The position numbers were made by a program, and so were the translations under genes. A DNA stretch of 64,000 bases from Flavobacterium phycosphaerae (GTDB lineage Bacteria > Bacteroidota > Bacteroidia > Flavobacteriales > Flavobacteriaceae), in NCBI RefSeq assembly GCF_010119235.1, contig NZ_JAAATZ010000001.1, positions 2,510,501-2,574,500 on the forward strand. Direction: 5' to 3'. Under the pieces are notes generated by a model. The model saw only the letters and a list, made by a program, of their open reading frames with translations, made no database searches and was not told where the DNA came from. Of the stretch, positions 7,317 to 15,321 are shown one piece after another (positions within the stretch are counted from its first letter, which is position 1; the number at the start of each line of letters is the position of its first letter).

Positions 7317-8981
7317 ATGACAGACAAGCGACTACATACAATCCAACAAATTTTTTCTGAGTTAAGTGGAGTTTCGATTGAAACTCCACTTAACTCAGAT
7401 TTGGAATTTAATATCGTTGGAAAGATTAAAGTCCAAGTTGAAACAACTGATGAATACTTGTTGTTTGATGTTAAAATTTACCCCGAATATCCTTTAAAAA
7501 GGATGGATGTGGAATCTATTACTTTTTCTAATACTGATTATTTGTCCTATGGGCATGTGATGGGTGATGGCTCTATTTGCAGGCATACTTCACATCAAAT
7601 TGATTTAAAGAAAAAAATTGAAGTTGATATAAACTCACTTAAAAGATGGATTTGGAGATATTATTTGAATAAAGATAATGATGACCATTATGAACACTTA
7701 ATATTGCAACCCAAAGAGTTTAAAGACTCTCATTTTTCCTTTTTATTTACAGAAGTTGATTATGTTTTTAGTAAACATCAGTTTGGTTTTTTTGAATACT
7801 CAAAAATAAATAACGGTTTGTATTATGAAAAGATTATTTTTAATCATGTCATTCAAGAATTCAGAGATTCTTCGAGTAAATTAATAGCACAATGTAATTG
7901 GAGCAGCGCTATAAAGCAATTACCAAATAAGGATATCGGAATTTATGTCTTTTTAGAAAATCCCCCTGCGATAAATGGAAAGTTTATAATCACTAATTGG
8001 GAAGACATAGAATACTTAGTAAATCAAGATGTTTTTACTTTTCTTCATAGTGTACAGAAAAACAATTTAAAGTTGAATGGGAAGCCTATACCCTTTTTGA
8101 TAGGCTATAAAATATCTGATACAGAGATACATTGGCAAGTTGCTATTTTAGATATTGGAAAATTTCCGATTGAATCCTATAGAGAAGATAGAGTATGGAG
8201 AGGCGGATTTATTAATGAAAATATTACTTGGGGTATTACCAGAAATTGTTCGTATAACTATTTTTTTGGCAGAGGTAAATTGACCGAAAAGATAACAAAA
8301 AGCAAGATACTGATTGTTGGTATTGGTGCTATTGGTAGTATGGTTGCTACTACATTAACAAGATGTGGTTGCACAAACATTGATGTAGTAGATTATGACA
8401 TTAAAGAACCCGAAAATGTATGCCGGTCTGAATACTCATTTCTAAGTGGTATTTGCAATAAAGTTGATGATTTATCCAATCAATTATTTTCAATTTCGCC
8501 TTTCGTAGAAGTTGGTATCATTGATGTAAGGATGTTTCATGTGGATACTAAAGTTGCACAGGGATTAACCAATGCTACTAATGATTTACAAAGAAGATTA
8601 CTTCATTATGATATCATCATTGATTGTTCAACAGACAACGACTTGTTATATATTTTAGGTAAACTCGAATTGAAAATGCTTATAACATTATCTATCACCA
8701 ATAATGCAAAAGAGCTTGTTTGCTCTGTTGAGCCCAATAGTTATAATTGGGTAATGAATCAGTATGAGAATGTATTGGAAAATGAGTTAGAAGATATTCA
8801 TAACCCAACCGGATGTTGGAGCCCAACTTTCAAAGCATCTTACAATGATATAAATACGTTAGTTCAATTTGCTATTAAACATATTAATATCAAATTGAGC
8901 AACGACAATAAACTTTTAAGAAACTTTGTTTTAAAAACAAATGATGATGATGTATTTTCAATAAAATTAGATGAGTTTTGA
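7317..8981 (+). CDS. E2-E1 ubiquitin-conjugation-like fusion (Cap2-like)
   Basis: A 554-residue fusion. Residues 1-150 are an E2-like domain with YPEYPLKRM and a candidate catalytic cysteine, Cys88, in GSICRHT. A middle adaptor region follows. From about 331 a ThiF/E1 adenylation domain shows the nucleotide-binding ILIVGIGAIGS and the acidic strand VVDYD, and a candidate E1 cysteine lies near residue 499 in TGCWSPT. This is the layout of Cap2, which ligates the C-terminus of a CD-NTase to target molecules and primes it. Its start immediately follows the CD-NTase stop and its stop overlaps the JAB gene by one base. The Cap2-like call is strong; the conjugation target is unknown. Confidence 0.87.
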   Translation: MTDKRLHTIQQIFSELSGVSIETPLNSDLEFNIVGKIKVQVETTDEYLLFDVKIYPEYPLKRMDVESITFSNTDYLSYGHVMGDGSICRHTSHQIDLKKKIEVDINSLKRWIWRYYLNKDNDDHYEHLILQPKEFKDSHFSFLFTEVDYVFSKHQFGFFEYSKINNGLYYEKIIFNHVIQEFRDSSSKLIAQCNWSSAIKQLPNKDIGIYVFLENPPAINGKFIITNWEDIEYLVNQDVFTFLHSVQKNNLKLNGKPIPFLIGYKISDTEIHWQVAILDIGKFPIESYREDRVWRGGFINENITWGITRNCSYNYFFGRGKLTEKITKSKILIVGIGAIGSMVATTLTRCGCTNIDVVDYDIKEPENVCRSEYSFLSGICNKVDDLSNQLFSISPFVEVGIIDVRMFHVDTKVAQGLTNATNDLQRRLLHYDIIIDCSTDNDLLYILGKLELKMLITLSITNNAKELVCSVEPNSYNWVMNQYENVLENELEDIHNPTGCWSPTFKASYNDINTLVQFAIKHINIKLSNDNKLLRNFVLKTNDDDVFSIKLDEF

Positions 8982-9442
8982 TGTATAGTATTAAAGAACT
9001 AGGATTAACATTAGATATTGAAGACAATTTGTTATCCAATATAATTGATATTGGGGTGCAACATTATCCCAACGAGTTTGGTGGATTTTTGATTGGTAAT
9101 TATTCTGATGACCAAACCCATTTAAGTATAACAAATACTATTTTGCCAAATAAATTTAAAGGTACTCCCTATTTGTTTGAAAGAGATACAATAGGTATTG
9201 AAAATAAATTAAAACAGTTTTATGCTGAGAAACCGAAGAAATTTTACCTTGGAGAATGGCACACCCATCCCAATAATTTACCGATACCGAGTGGTACCGA
9301 TATTAATGCTATTAATTCAATAGCAAACCATAATGAGGTGTCGATAAAAAATCCTATAATGTTGATTATAGGTTACAATAAAACCAAAGTTGAACTTGGT
9401 TTTTATGTTCAATTTAAAAATAAATTATACAGATATGAGTAG
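8981..9442 (+). CDS. JAB/JAMM-domain isopeptidase (Cap3-like)
   Basis: A 153-residue protein from the ATG at 8981, which overlaps the previous stop as TGATG; a TTG just upstream is less likely. The full JAMM zinc motif is present: Glu32, His94-x-His96, Ser104 and Asp107 in GEWHTHPNNLPIPSGTD. In type II CBASS, Cap3 removes the conjugate that Cap2 forms between CD-NTase and target, acting as a deconjugase. Position right after the E2-E1 gene fits that role. The 3' end overlaps the next gene by 8 bp. Confidence 0.88.
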   Translation: MYSIKELGLTLDIEDNLLSNIIDIGVQHYPNEFGGFLIGNYSDDQTHLSITNTILPNKFKGTPYLFERDTIGIENKLKQFYAEKPKKFYLGEWHTHPNNLPIPSGTDINAINSIANHNEVSIKNPIMLIIGYNKTKVELGFYVQFKNKLYRYE

Positions 9443-10265
9443 TAAAATAAAAATAGGTGACTTATTTAATGGGTTGCAAAATCAGATGGTTGCCCAATTA
9501 AATACTAATAGAGAGTTTATTCTGCATCCGGGTTCAAAAGGAGATTCTCTAGAAAATGTTTGGATTGAATGGTTACGGAAGTATCTACCCAATAGATATT
9601 GTGTTGATAAGGCTATAATAATAGATAGTAATGGTAGTTTAAGTCATCAAATTGATTTAGTGATTTATGATCAACAGTATACGCCATTTGTATTTACACA
9701 AAACGGCATTCATTATATTCCGGCTGAAGGTGTTTATGCTGTATTTGAAGTGAAACCTGATTTGCAGGGCAATGTTAGTGATGATAATTTTTTTGAATAT
9801 GCAGGAAAGAAAATAGAAAGCGTACGAAGCTTAAAAAGAACGTCTGTAAAAATAATTAATGCGGGTGTTGAGGTACCGGCTAGACCATTGACAAAAATAA
9901 TTGGTGGGATATTATCAAGTACTAATTCCTATACTCACGCAAACAATAACACAATTGAAGGACATTTAAAGAGTTTGAAAAACTTGCAAACTATTGAAAT
10001 GGGATGTGCTGTTGATTATGGAAGCTTTTATGTAAATTATACCGGTACTGAAGATGTTACTAGTAAAGATTTTGATAAAAGAATTAATGATTACTATTTG
10101 AACAGAACGTTTGAAAGTGTTACTTTCAGTGAAAAGGAGAATTCTTTGGTGACATTCTTTCTTCAACTTACAAGATATTTACAACAGTCGATAGGAACAG
10201 TGGCAGCTATCGATTTAAATGCTTATGCAAAATCTGTAGGGTTTGAGATTGATCAAAAAATTTAA
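9435..10265 (+). CDS. DUF6602-like protein with PD-(D/E)XK nuclease-like pattern
   Basis: A 276-residue protein from the ATG at 9435, which overlaps the JAB stop by 8 bp; an upstream ATG at 9390 lies inside the JAB gene and is unlikely. The N-terminal half shows a restriction-fold pattern: Glu40 in SLENVW, Asp74 in HQIDLVIYD, and Glu105-x-Lys107 in VFEVKP. The C-terminal half is helical. This N-terminal pattern is usual in DUF6602 proteins. It may be the operon's nuclease effector, although no nucleotide-sensing domain (SAVED or similar) is obvious. The six-base gap to the second nucleotidyltransferase shows co-transcription. Confidence 0.68.
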   Translation: MSSKIKIGDLFNGLQNQMVAQLNTNREFILHPGSKGDSLENVWIEWLRKYLPNRYCVDKAIIIDSNGSLSHQIDLVIYDQQYTPFVFTQNGIHYIPAEGVYAVFEVKPDLQGNVSDDNFFEYAGKKIESVRSLKRTSVKIINAGVEVPARPLTKIIGGILSSTNSYTHANNNTIEGHLKSLKNLQTIEMGCAVDYGSFYVNYTGTEDVTSKDFDKRINDYYLNRTFESVTFSEKENSLVTFFLQLTRYLQQSIGTVAAIDLNAYAKSVGFEIDQKI

Positions 10266-10271
10266 TTAAAT

Positions 10272-11327
10272 ATGAATAAAGCAAAAAAATATGCTCAGAC
10301 TGGAGCTATAGTATGTGGCGTTGGAAATGCAATTATTAACGCCATTAACCAACTTAATAGTAAGGACCCAAAAAAGAAATTTGATTGGGGTCAACTGGCT
10401 TTTGCGGCTACTAAGGGAGCTGTATTTGGTGGATCAGGCGGTTTTGTTTTAGGTTCTATTCGTGATAAAAAAATGACTCAAGTGTTTTCAAAGTTTGGAA
10501 GTGTGCCTAATTATCTTCACAAATCATTGCATTACTATAAAGATGATAATACTTTATTGCTTGATAAGGCAGAGCAAGTTAAAGCTAAATTAAATCAAAA
10601 ATTTAAAAGCGATTTGGCTATAACTCCAAAATTTCATGGTTCTATAGCTAAAGGAACTTCAATATATGGTTCGGATATTGATATTCAACTTCAATTTAAA
10701 AAAGATTTTGGAACATTGGCAGATGTTTATTATAAAGTTTCTGATTATGTCTTTGATGAGTTTAAAGACGTTAGATTAGAAAGCGTTAGAGAACAGAAAC
10801 ATTCTATAGGTCTTGAATTTAAAATTAAAGATGAATTAAAGCGGATTGATATAGTTCCAACACGTCAAATAGATAATGGTAGTAACGATACTTGTCTTTT
10901 TGTGAACAAAACCGGTTTTTTTGAAAAACCTACTTACAAGAAAACTAATGCTCAAAAGCAATTATCATTTCTAAACTTTAATTATCGTGAAAAACGAATT
11001 GTGAGACTTCTGAAAGTATGGAAAACAGAGAATAATTTAAAAATAAAATCTATTCATTTGGAATGGTTGGCTAAAAAAGCCTTTCAACAAATAGCAATAT
11101 CAAATAATATAGAAAAAGCACTAAAAGATGTGACTCACTTTATAGCTTCAAATATTGAATATCTTCGTATTGTTGATCCGGCTAATTCTAACAACATAAT
11201 TTCTGACACTTTAAGTAATGAAGATAAAAGTACTATTAGTAGATTTTGTTTCAAAATGATTAACGATATTACCAAAGACAAAAGAAATATTATTGATTAC
11301 TTTCCTAGTTTAGAATCCGTTGCTTAA
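10272..11327 (+). CDS. Second nucleotidyltransferase with hydrophobic N-terminal region
   Basis: A 351-residue protein. Residues 8-27 (AQTGAIVCGVGNAIINAINQ) and about 41-62 (LAFAATKGAVFGGSGGFVLG) are hydrophobic and glycine-rich, like paired membrane or pore-forming helices. A Pol-beta nucleotidyltransferase domain follows: GS at 123-124, Asp135 and Asp137 in YGSDIDIQL, and a third Asp near 193 in KRIDIVPT. All three metal ligands are kept, so it could be active. Its core (RLLKVWKT) resembles the first nucleotidyltransferase in the operon. It could be a second cyclase at the membrane or an effector. It ends 1 bp from the convergent UPF0489 stop. Confidence 0.75.
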   Translation: MNKAKKYAQTGAIVCGVGNAIINAINQLNSKDPKKKFDWGQLAFAATKGAVFGGSGGFVLGSIRDKKMTQVFSKFGSVPNYLHKSLHYYKDDNTLLLDKAEQVKAKLNQKFKSDLAITPKFHGSIAKGTSIYGSDIDIQLQFKKDFGTLADVYYKVSDYVFDEFKDVRLESVREQKHSIGLEFKIKDELKRIDIVPTRQIDNGSNDTCLFVNKTGFFEKPTYKKTNAQKQLSFLNFNYREKRIVRLLKVWKTENNLKIKSIHLEWLAKKAFQQIAISNNIEKALKDVTHFIASNIEYLRIVDPANSNNIISDTLSNEDKSTISRFCFKMINDITKDKRNIIDYFPSLESVA

Positions 11328-11328
11328 T

Positions 11329-12041
11329 TTATAAAGGCAATTCAAATCCTAATTGCTCGCATATTAGCTTTGCTTTTTGAATGGAAATATCCCAACCACC
11401 ACAACACTCAGGACTTAAACAAATTGTGATTACAGCAATATGCTTTCTCGCCTGATTTATATTTTTGCAAAGTTCGATAATGTATTCATCTGTAAGCATT
11501 TGATATTTTCCTTCCTCTGAGTTTGCAAAAAATAATCAATGTCTAAATTTAGAATCCATTTATTTTCTCTTTGGCTCATCCAATATTCAACATTTGTTGT
11601 AAGGTCTTTTATTTCATATTCATTATCGATAAAATTATTAAGAGGAGTACCTTCATTGTGTGCTGCAAAATATTTAAAGCCGAATAAATTAGGGTACACT
11701 AAATTCAAGTTGCCAATATAATTGTCCCATCTGAACAAAGCTGCATCTGGACTTCCTGCCATTGGCTGCCTTAACGCCACATATTCATTTAATGTTAATG
11801 AGTTTAATTGTATACCAACATCAACTATTTGTGTTTGTACAGTGTTAGGAAAATGTAGTAAGTCGTAATGCCTGTCAATGTGGAAGAGATTATGCACTGC
11901 TCCAATATCAATACAATTCATCCAACACCAACTAGCTGCTAAATGATTATCCATAACGTAAATATTATCTCGTTTAAAGACAAAATTTAACTTGTCATTA
12001 AACGATTCTCCAAGTGGAAAATTTGGCTCTTTTATCCACAT
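11329..12041 (-). pseudogene. UPF0489-family protein, one-base frameshift in an A-run
   Basis: The first 167 residues read in frame from the ATG at 12041. They show the UPF0489 pattern with a VMDNHLAASWCW motif, LFHIDRHYD, and LNLDIDYF, the metal-binding-like Asp/His clusters of an arginase/deacetylase-like fold. The frame then stops early at 11457. Adding one base to the A6 run at 11527-11532 restores a 237-residue protein ending at 11329, 1 bp from the convergent operon's stop. The restored tail (EEGKYQMLTDEYIIELCKNI, then a cysteine-rich segment) looks genuine. The gene starts 11 bp after hipA and is probably its operon partner. A sequencing undercall is the likelier reason for the break. 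Confidence 0.75.
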
Positions 12042-12052
12042 ATCTTTTAGTT

Positions 12053-13303
12053 TTATTTTTTGTAAAAAGCTTTTTCCATTAATTCCTGTTCGCTTCTTGG
12101 AATTCCAATTTCATTAGCTATAGTCCTCCAATTGGTTGTAACCTCAACAACTTCTTGTATTATGGTTTCCATTTGTTGTTTGTTTAAACGGAAATATTCA
12201 CCTACACTGATTGCCAATTCAAAATCGAGGTCATTGTTATCAGTATCAATATTTAGTGCTAGCCCGTCTTTGTCGATAGATGGGTTGAGGTCATAAGCCG
12301 GTGATAAAATCCAACCGTCTTTGGTTAAAATAAAGCCGTGATTTCTTAAATGATCATCAGTATTAGAAATAGCAATGTTGAAAATTATTCTGCGCCATAG
12401 TTGGTGCAGGTTAGCTTCTATATTAGCACCATAATTACTGATGAACTCTGCGATATCTAAATAGCTTGCCGTGTTATCCCTGATGGTATCTTCGTTGTTT
12501 CCTGTCATGGTCATGGCTGAGGCAAAATGTATTCTTTCACCATTTTCGCGATCGAAACGTTTTGTGAAAAAGGTACGATAGTTTCCTAATATCCTATCGA
12601 TACGACATGGAGCCATTTCTATTCCTGCTTTTATAGCCAGTTGATAGGCAAGAAATTCCCAAGCGGCTTTATCGACAGTATCTGTTTTGGAAGGGAATTT
12701 GGCAATCCAAACGCTTTTATCGGCATCTAAAACATTGGCTTTAGGTCTTGCGCCACCCAAGGAAGAACCAGGAGCAATTAGTACTGAGAGGTATCTGTTG
12801 ACTTCTTCGTTATCGATATCATTCTCAAAAATATAGGCTGCGTTTTGCAACTCACGAATTGATGCCCAAGGCGGAGTTGAAGCCGTTTCATTGTTGTCTA
12901 AAAAATCGCCATTTGGGTCGGTTTTGAAACGTAATGCACCCATACGACTTTCATCATATACTCCTAACAGGAAATCTATATCGTAGAGCGTTGGTGCTTT
13001 TTCTTTGTTTTCTTTTGCCCATTGTGCTGCTCGGCGTTTCATTAAGGTGCGTCCCCAAGTGTCGGGCATACTGTCGAGGAATATACCGAAGTTTTCCTTT
13101 TGGTTTGGGTATTGAGGACCACCATACAATTGTATGTCTGGGTCGAGCATAAATTTTTGTTCTGATTTGAGCCAATCATTATCATACTCAAAGCTGAATG
13201 CTTTTTTGCCTTTGGCTTGTTGTGCTGAAAGGATCCCGATTATTTTTGGTTCTTTCATTCCCAGCCAGTGGGCGTAAACGTATATTTCGGTTTTTGTGGA
13301 CAT
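12053..13303 (-). CDS. hipA: HipA-family serine/threonine kinase toxin
   Basis: A 416-residue HipA protein. The ATP-loop region has SSLGGARPK at residues 180-188, whose serine matches the autophosphorylated position in HipA. The catalytic SNTDDH is at 313-318 and AYDLNPS at 336-342 is the metal-binding DxxxS-type motif. HipA kinases phosphorylate a translation factor, such as glutamyl-tRNA synthetase in E. coli, and cause growth arrest. The hipB-like antitoxin gene lies 93 bp upstream on the same strand. UPF0489 follows after 11 bp. The family call is firm; the substrate is not known here. Confidence 0.92.
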   Translation of the reverse strand: MSTKTEIYVYAHWLGMKEPKIIGILSAQQAKGKKAFSFEYDNDWLKSEQKFMLDPDIQLYGGPQYPNQKENFGIFLDSMPDTWGRTLMKRRAAQWAKENKEKAPTLYDIDFLLGVYDESRMGALRFKTDPNGDFLDNNETASTPPWASIRELQNAAYIFENDIDNEEVNRYLSVLIAPGSSLGGARPKANVLDADKSVWIAKFPSKTDTVDKAAWEFLAYQLAIKAGIEMAPCRIDRILGNYRTFFTKRFDRENGERIHFASAMTMTGNNEDTIRDNTASYLDIAEFISNYGANIEANLHQLWRRIIFNIAISNTDDHLRNHGFILTKDGWILSPAYDLNPSIDKDGLALNIDTDNNDLDFELAISVGEYFRLNKQQMETIIQEVVEVTTNWRTIANEIGIPRSEQELMEKAFYKK

Positions 13304-13396
13304 TTTGGATTGTTAGATCTTTGGATGTTAGATGTTCTCGATACTATTTTCACTCCATTGTATTATGTGAAAATCACTCGAACTGACGATACAGTA

Positions 13397-13687
13397 TTAC
13401 TTAAGGAGTTCTAGGTCTTGGAGTTTTCTTCCCAGTTCATCATCTGAAGCGAGTTTTAGAAAATCATCTTGTAGGCCTAATACTCTTAGTACATTAAAAT
13501 AAGCACCAATAGCAACACTAGGATTACCTTTTTCTATTTGATATAAAGTAGTCCTAACAATATCGGCTCGTTCTGCTACCTGAACAGCAGTAAGCTTTCT
13601 TCTTTTCCTAGCTAACTTTATGTTTTCACCCATCTGTTCTAGCGTTATTAAGTGCTTAGGAAAAACGGTCTGTTTTTTTCTGTTCAT
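13397..13687 (-). CDS. hipB: HipB-like XRE-family antitoxin and repressor
   Basis: A 96-residue helix-turn-helix protein. The XRE motif is at about residues 16-60 (LARKRRKLTAVQVAERADI, VRTTLYQIEKGNPSV). It precedes hipA on the same strand and forms a standard two-gene toxin-antitoxin unit. Palindromic sites at 13698-13713 and 13729-13740 lie directly upstream and fit autoregulation, as in the E. coli hipBA promoter. Confidence 0.9.
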   Translation of the reverse strand: MNRKKQTVFPKHLITLEQMGENIKLARKRRKLTAVQVAERADIVRTTLYQIEKGNPSVAIGAYFNVLRVLGLQDDFLKLASDDELGRKLQDLELLK

Positions 13688-13697
13688 ATTACTAAAT

Positions 13698-13740
13698 GTT
13701 CATTATTATGAACAAAAATAGTATTTATGTTCATAATAAC
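13698..13740. promoter_or_regulatory. Probable HipB operator sites
   Basis: GTTCATTATTATGAAC at 13698-13713 is an inverted repeat with 6-bp arms. GTTCATAATAAC at 13729-13740 repeats the same sequence, sharing an 11-mer on the opposite strand. Both are within 55 bp of the hipB start. The 230 bp beyond, to the next small gene, show no further supportable feature. Confidence 0.6.
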
Positions 13741-13971
13741 AAACATTATGCTGTGTTTTTATTCTTTATCAGTTTCTATGCCATTAAATAATATACTATT
13801 AACTATAGTTTCTTTATTACCATTTCCTTTTATATAATACTATAAAAAACGATTGCCGCAAGTATGAATACAAGCGGCAAAATGAAAAAATTGAGTTCCG
13901 AATAATTGTGGCATTTGGTTGTCTCAGAACATGGGCGGTTTCAAATGTAAATAAAAATATAAAGAGGATGA

Positions 13972-14097
13972 TTATTTTTTTCTGCTTCTCCAACTTTCAT
14001 TATGATGCATATCCTTTTTATGCTCATAGATTTTACCTCGAATGTAACCGCCTACTATTATAACCGGTATTCCTATTAGAATTTGCCACCACTCCAT
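13972..14097 (-). CDS. Small membrane protein (41 aa), paralogue of 29576-29701
   Basis: An ATG at 14097 opens a 41-codon frame to TAA at 13972. The product starts MEWWQILIGIPVIIVGGYIR, a single transmembrane helix, and continues with a basic tail containing GKIYEHKKDMHHNESWRS and ending RKK. A second gene at 29576-29701 encodes a protein of the same length and layout, with 29 of 41 residues identical by eye. Conservation of reading frame between distant copies is strong evidence that it is translated. The function is unknown. It sits alone between hipB and the cytochrome genes. Confidence 0.75.
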   Translation of the reverse strand: MEWWQILIGIPVIIVGGYIRGKIYEHKKDMHHNESWRSRKK

Positions 14098-14155
14098 AAT
14101 GCTGTAGATTTGATTAGTGGCAAACCTATAAGCTTATGTCATAATGGGCAAATAA

Positions 14156-14183
14156 TATAGTGTGTGATTCGGGAATTAAATAC
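14156..14183. repeat. 28-bp dispersed repeat with ATTCGGGAAT core (copy 1)
   Basis: The sequence starts TATAGTGTGTGATTCGGGAA and ends TTAAATAC. An identical 28-bp copy is at 40351-40378. The core is the reverse complement of the ATTCCCGAAT palindrome near 1871 and 3788. Here it lies just downstream of the cytochrome c gene, so a promoter role at this copy is unclear. Confidence 0.7.
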
Positions 14184-14196
14184 CTGTTTTAACTTT

Positions 14197-14475
14197 TTAT
14201 TTTGGTGCATTGACTAAATAATCATAAATCAGTTTTTTTTGCCCATCAGTAATTTTGGCTTTGACTTGCATTTCATCAAGATTATGCTGCCAAGCTTCGG
14301 CATTATATTGATTTGGTAAATATAACTGGTGGCAACTGGAACAATTATTCACATATAAATCTCTCCCTTTTTTAAGGTTTTCAACTGAAACAGAATTCAC
14401 CTCATGCACAGGGACGTACAATTGTGAGCTACATGAAATCAGTACTAAAGCAGGGAAAATCAATAGTTTTTTCAT
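14197..14475 (-). CDS. Small c-type cytochrome lipoprotein
   Basis: A 92-residue protein. The N-terminus MKKLLIFPALVLISCSS is a lipoprotein signal with lipobox ISCS. The haem-attachment motif CSSCH is near residue 45, followed by LYLPNQY and a later methionine (EMQVKAK) that could be the distal ligand. It is likely a periplasmic or outer-membrane-anchored electron-transfer protein. It sits at the end of an operon with an outer-membrane protein and a di-haem peroxidase, six bases after the former. Confidence 0.85.
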   Translation of the reverse strand: MKKLLIFPALVLISCSSQLYVPVHEVNSVSVENLKKGRDLYVNNCSSCHQLYLPNQYNAEAWQHNLDEMQVKAKITDGQKKLIYDYLVNAPK

Positions 14476-14481
14476 CGGATA

Positions 14482-15288
14482 TTATTTAAACCAATACGAG
14501 AATAATACTCTGAAATTATTTCTGGTAAATTCATCAACATTTAGCCCTTTTGATCCGTCAGGATTGTGTAACCCTACAACTTGTGGGGAATAAGAAAGGT
14601 TAATCCAAAAACTATCCACATGATATTCTAAACATGGCCCTGCAAAAATAGCAGAATGTGTGGCATGATCCTCGTTATAATACACATTTCGGTCTAAAAT
14701 TTCAGCACCTAAATTCCATTTGTTTGAAAGGGTGTAGGAAGCGCCGTAATTTATGTCATATTTGGTGGCTTGATTTGTTTTCATTTTTCCGTCAACAGTA
14801 GTTGTTTCCCATTCTTGCTCTACCACTAAGTTTAATGCGTGAAGAGTATTGCCTATTTTTTTGTCAAAGATTGCTTTTAGCTCTAATTCTAATTCGTCTG
14901 TTGCTACCGTTATTTCGCCATAACCAGCAAATCCTATTTTGTCGGCTACTGGGTCTGAAAATTTATATTTCCATTCGTTAGAGAAAGAGATTTCAGTTGG
15001 TTCCATAACAATTTCACCGGTAATATCATCATAAAAAGCATTTTGCTTAGAGTTCAAATAAAACGAGGTTTGAAGATTAGAACCTAAACCAACTTCATAT
15101 TCCACGCGGCTTTCTAATTGTCTGTAATAATCCTTTTTTCCGGTATTTACAGAAGTCCATACTTCAATTTCTTTCACACCTTTATTTAGAACGTTGCTCT
15201 GGTAAGTGTAGTTAAAAACCCGGTCCTGAGCCATTAAACTCATTGAACTTAAAAGTGCAATTGCTGTTATTCTAAAAATATTTTTCAT
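14482..15288 (-). CDS. Putative outer-membrane beta-barrel protein
   Basis: A 268-residue protein with a signal peptide (MKNIFRITAIALLSSMSLMA, cleavage likely after A-Q-D). The mature part is built of alternating beta strands rich in Tyr, Trp and Phe and ends in YWFK, as expected for a beta-barrel C-terminus. No specific family name is certain. Its place between a di-haem peroxidase and a small cytochrome c suggests a partner in the same redox process at the cell surface. Confidence 0.65.
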   Translation of the reverse strand: MKNIFRITAIALLSSMSLMAQDRVFNYTYQSNVLNKGVKEIEVWTSVNTGKKDYYRQLESRVEYEVGLGSNLQTSFYLNSKQNAFYDDITGEIVMEPTEISFSNEWKYKFSDPVADKIGFAGYGEITVATDELELELKAIFDKKIGNTLHALNLVVEQEWETTTVDGKMKTNQATKYDINYGASYTLSNKWNLGAEILDRNVYYNEDHATHSAIFAGPCLEYHVDSFWINLSYSPQVVGLHNPDGSKGLNVDEFTRNNFRVLFSYWFK

Positions 15289-15321
15289 TATATATTTGGT
15301 TTTAAAAATTAGGATTAGATA

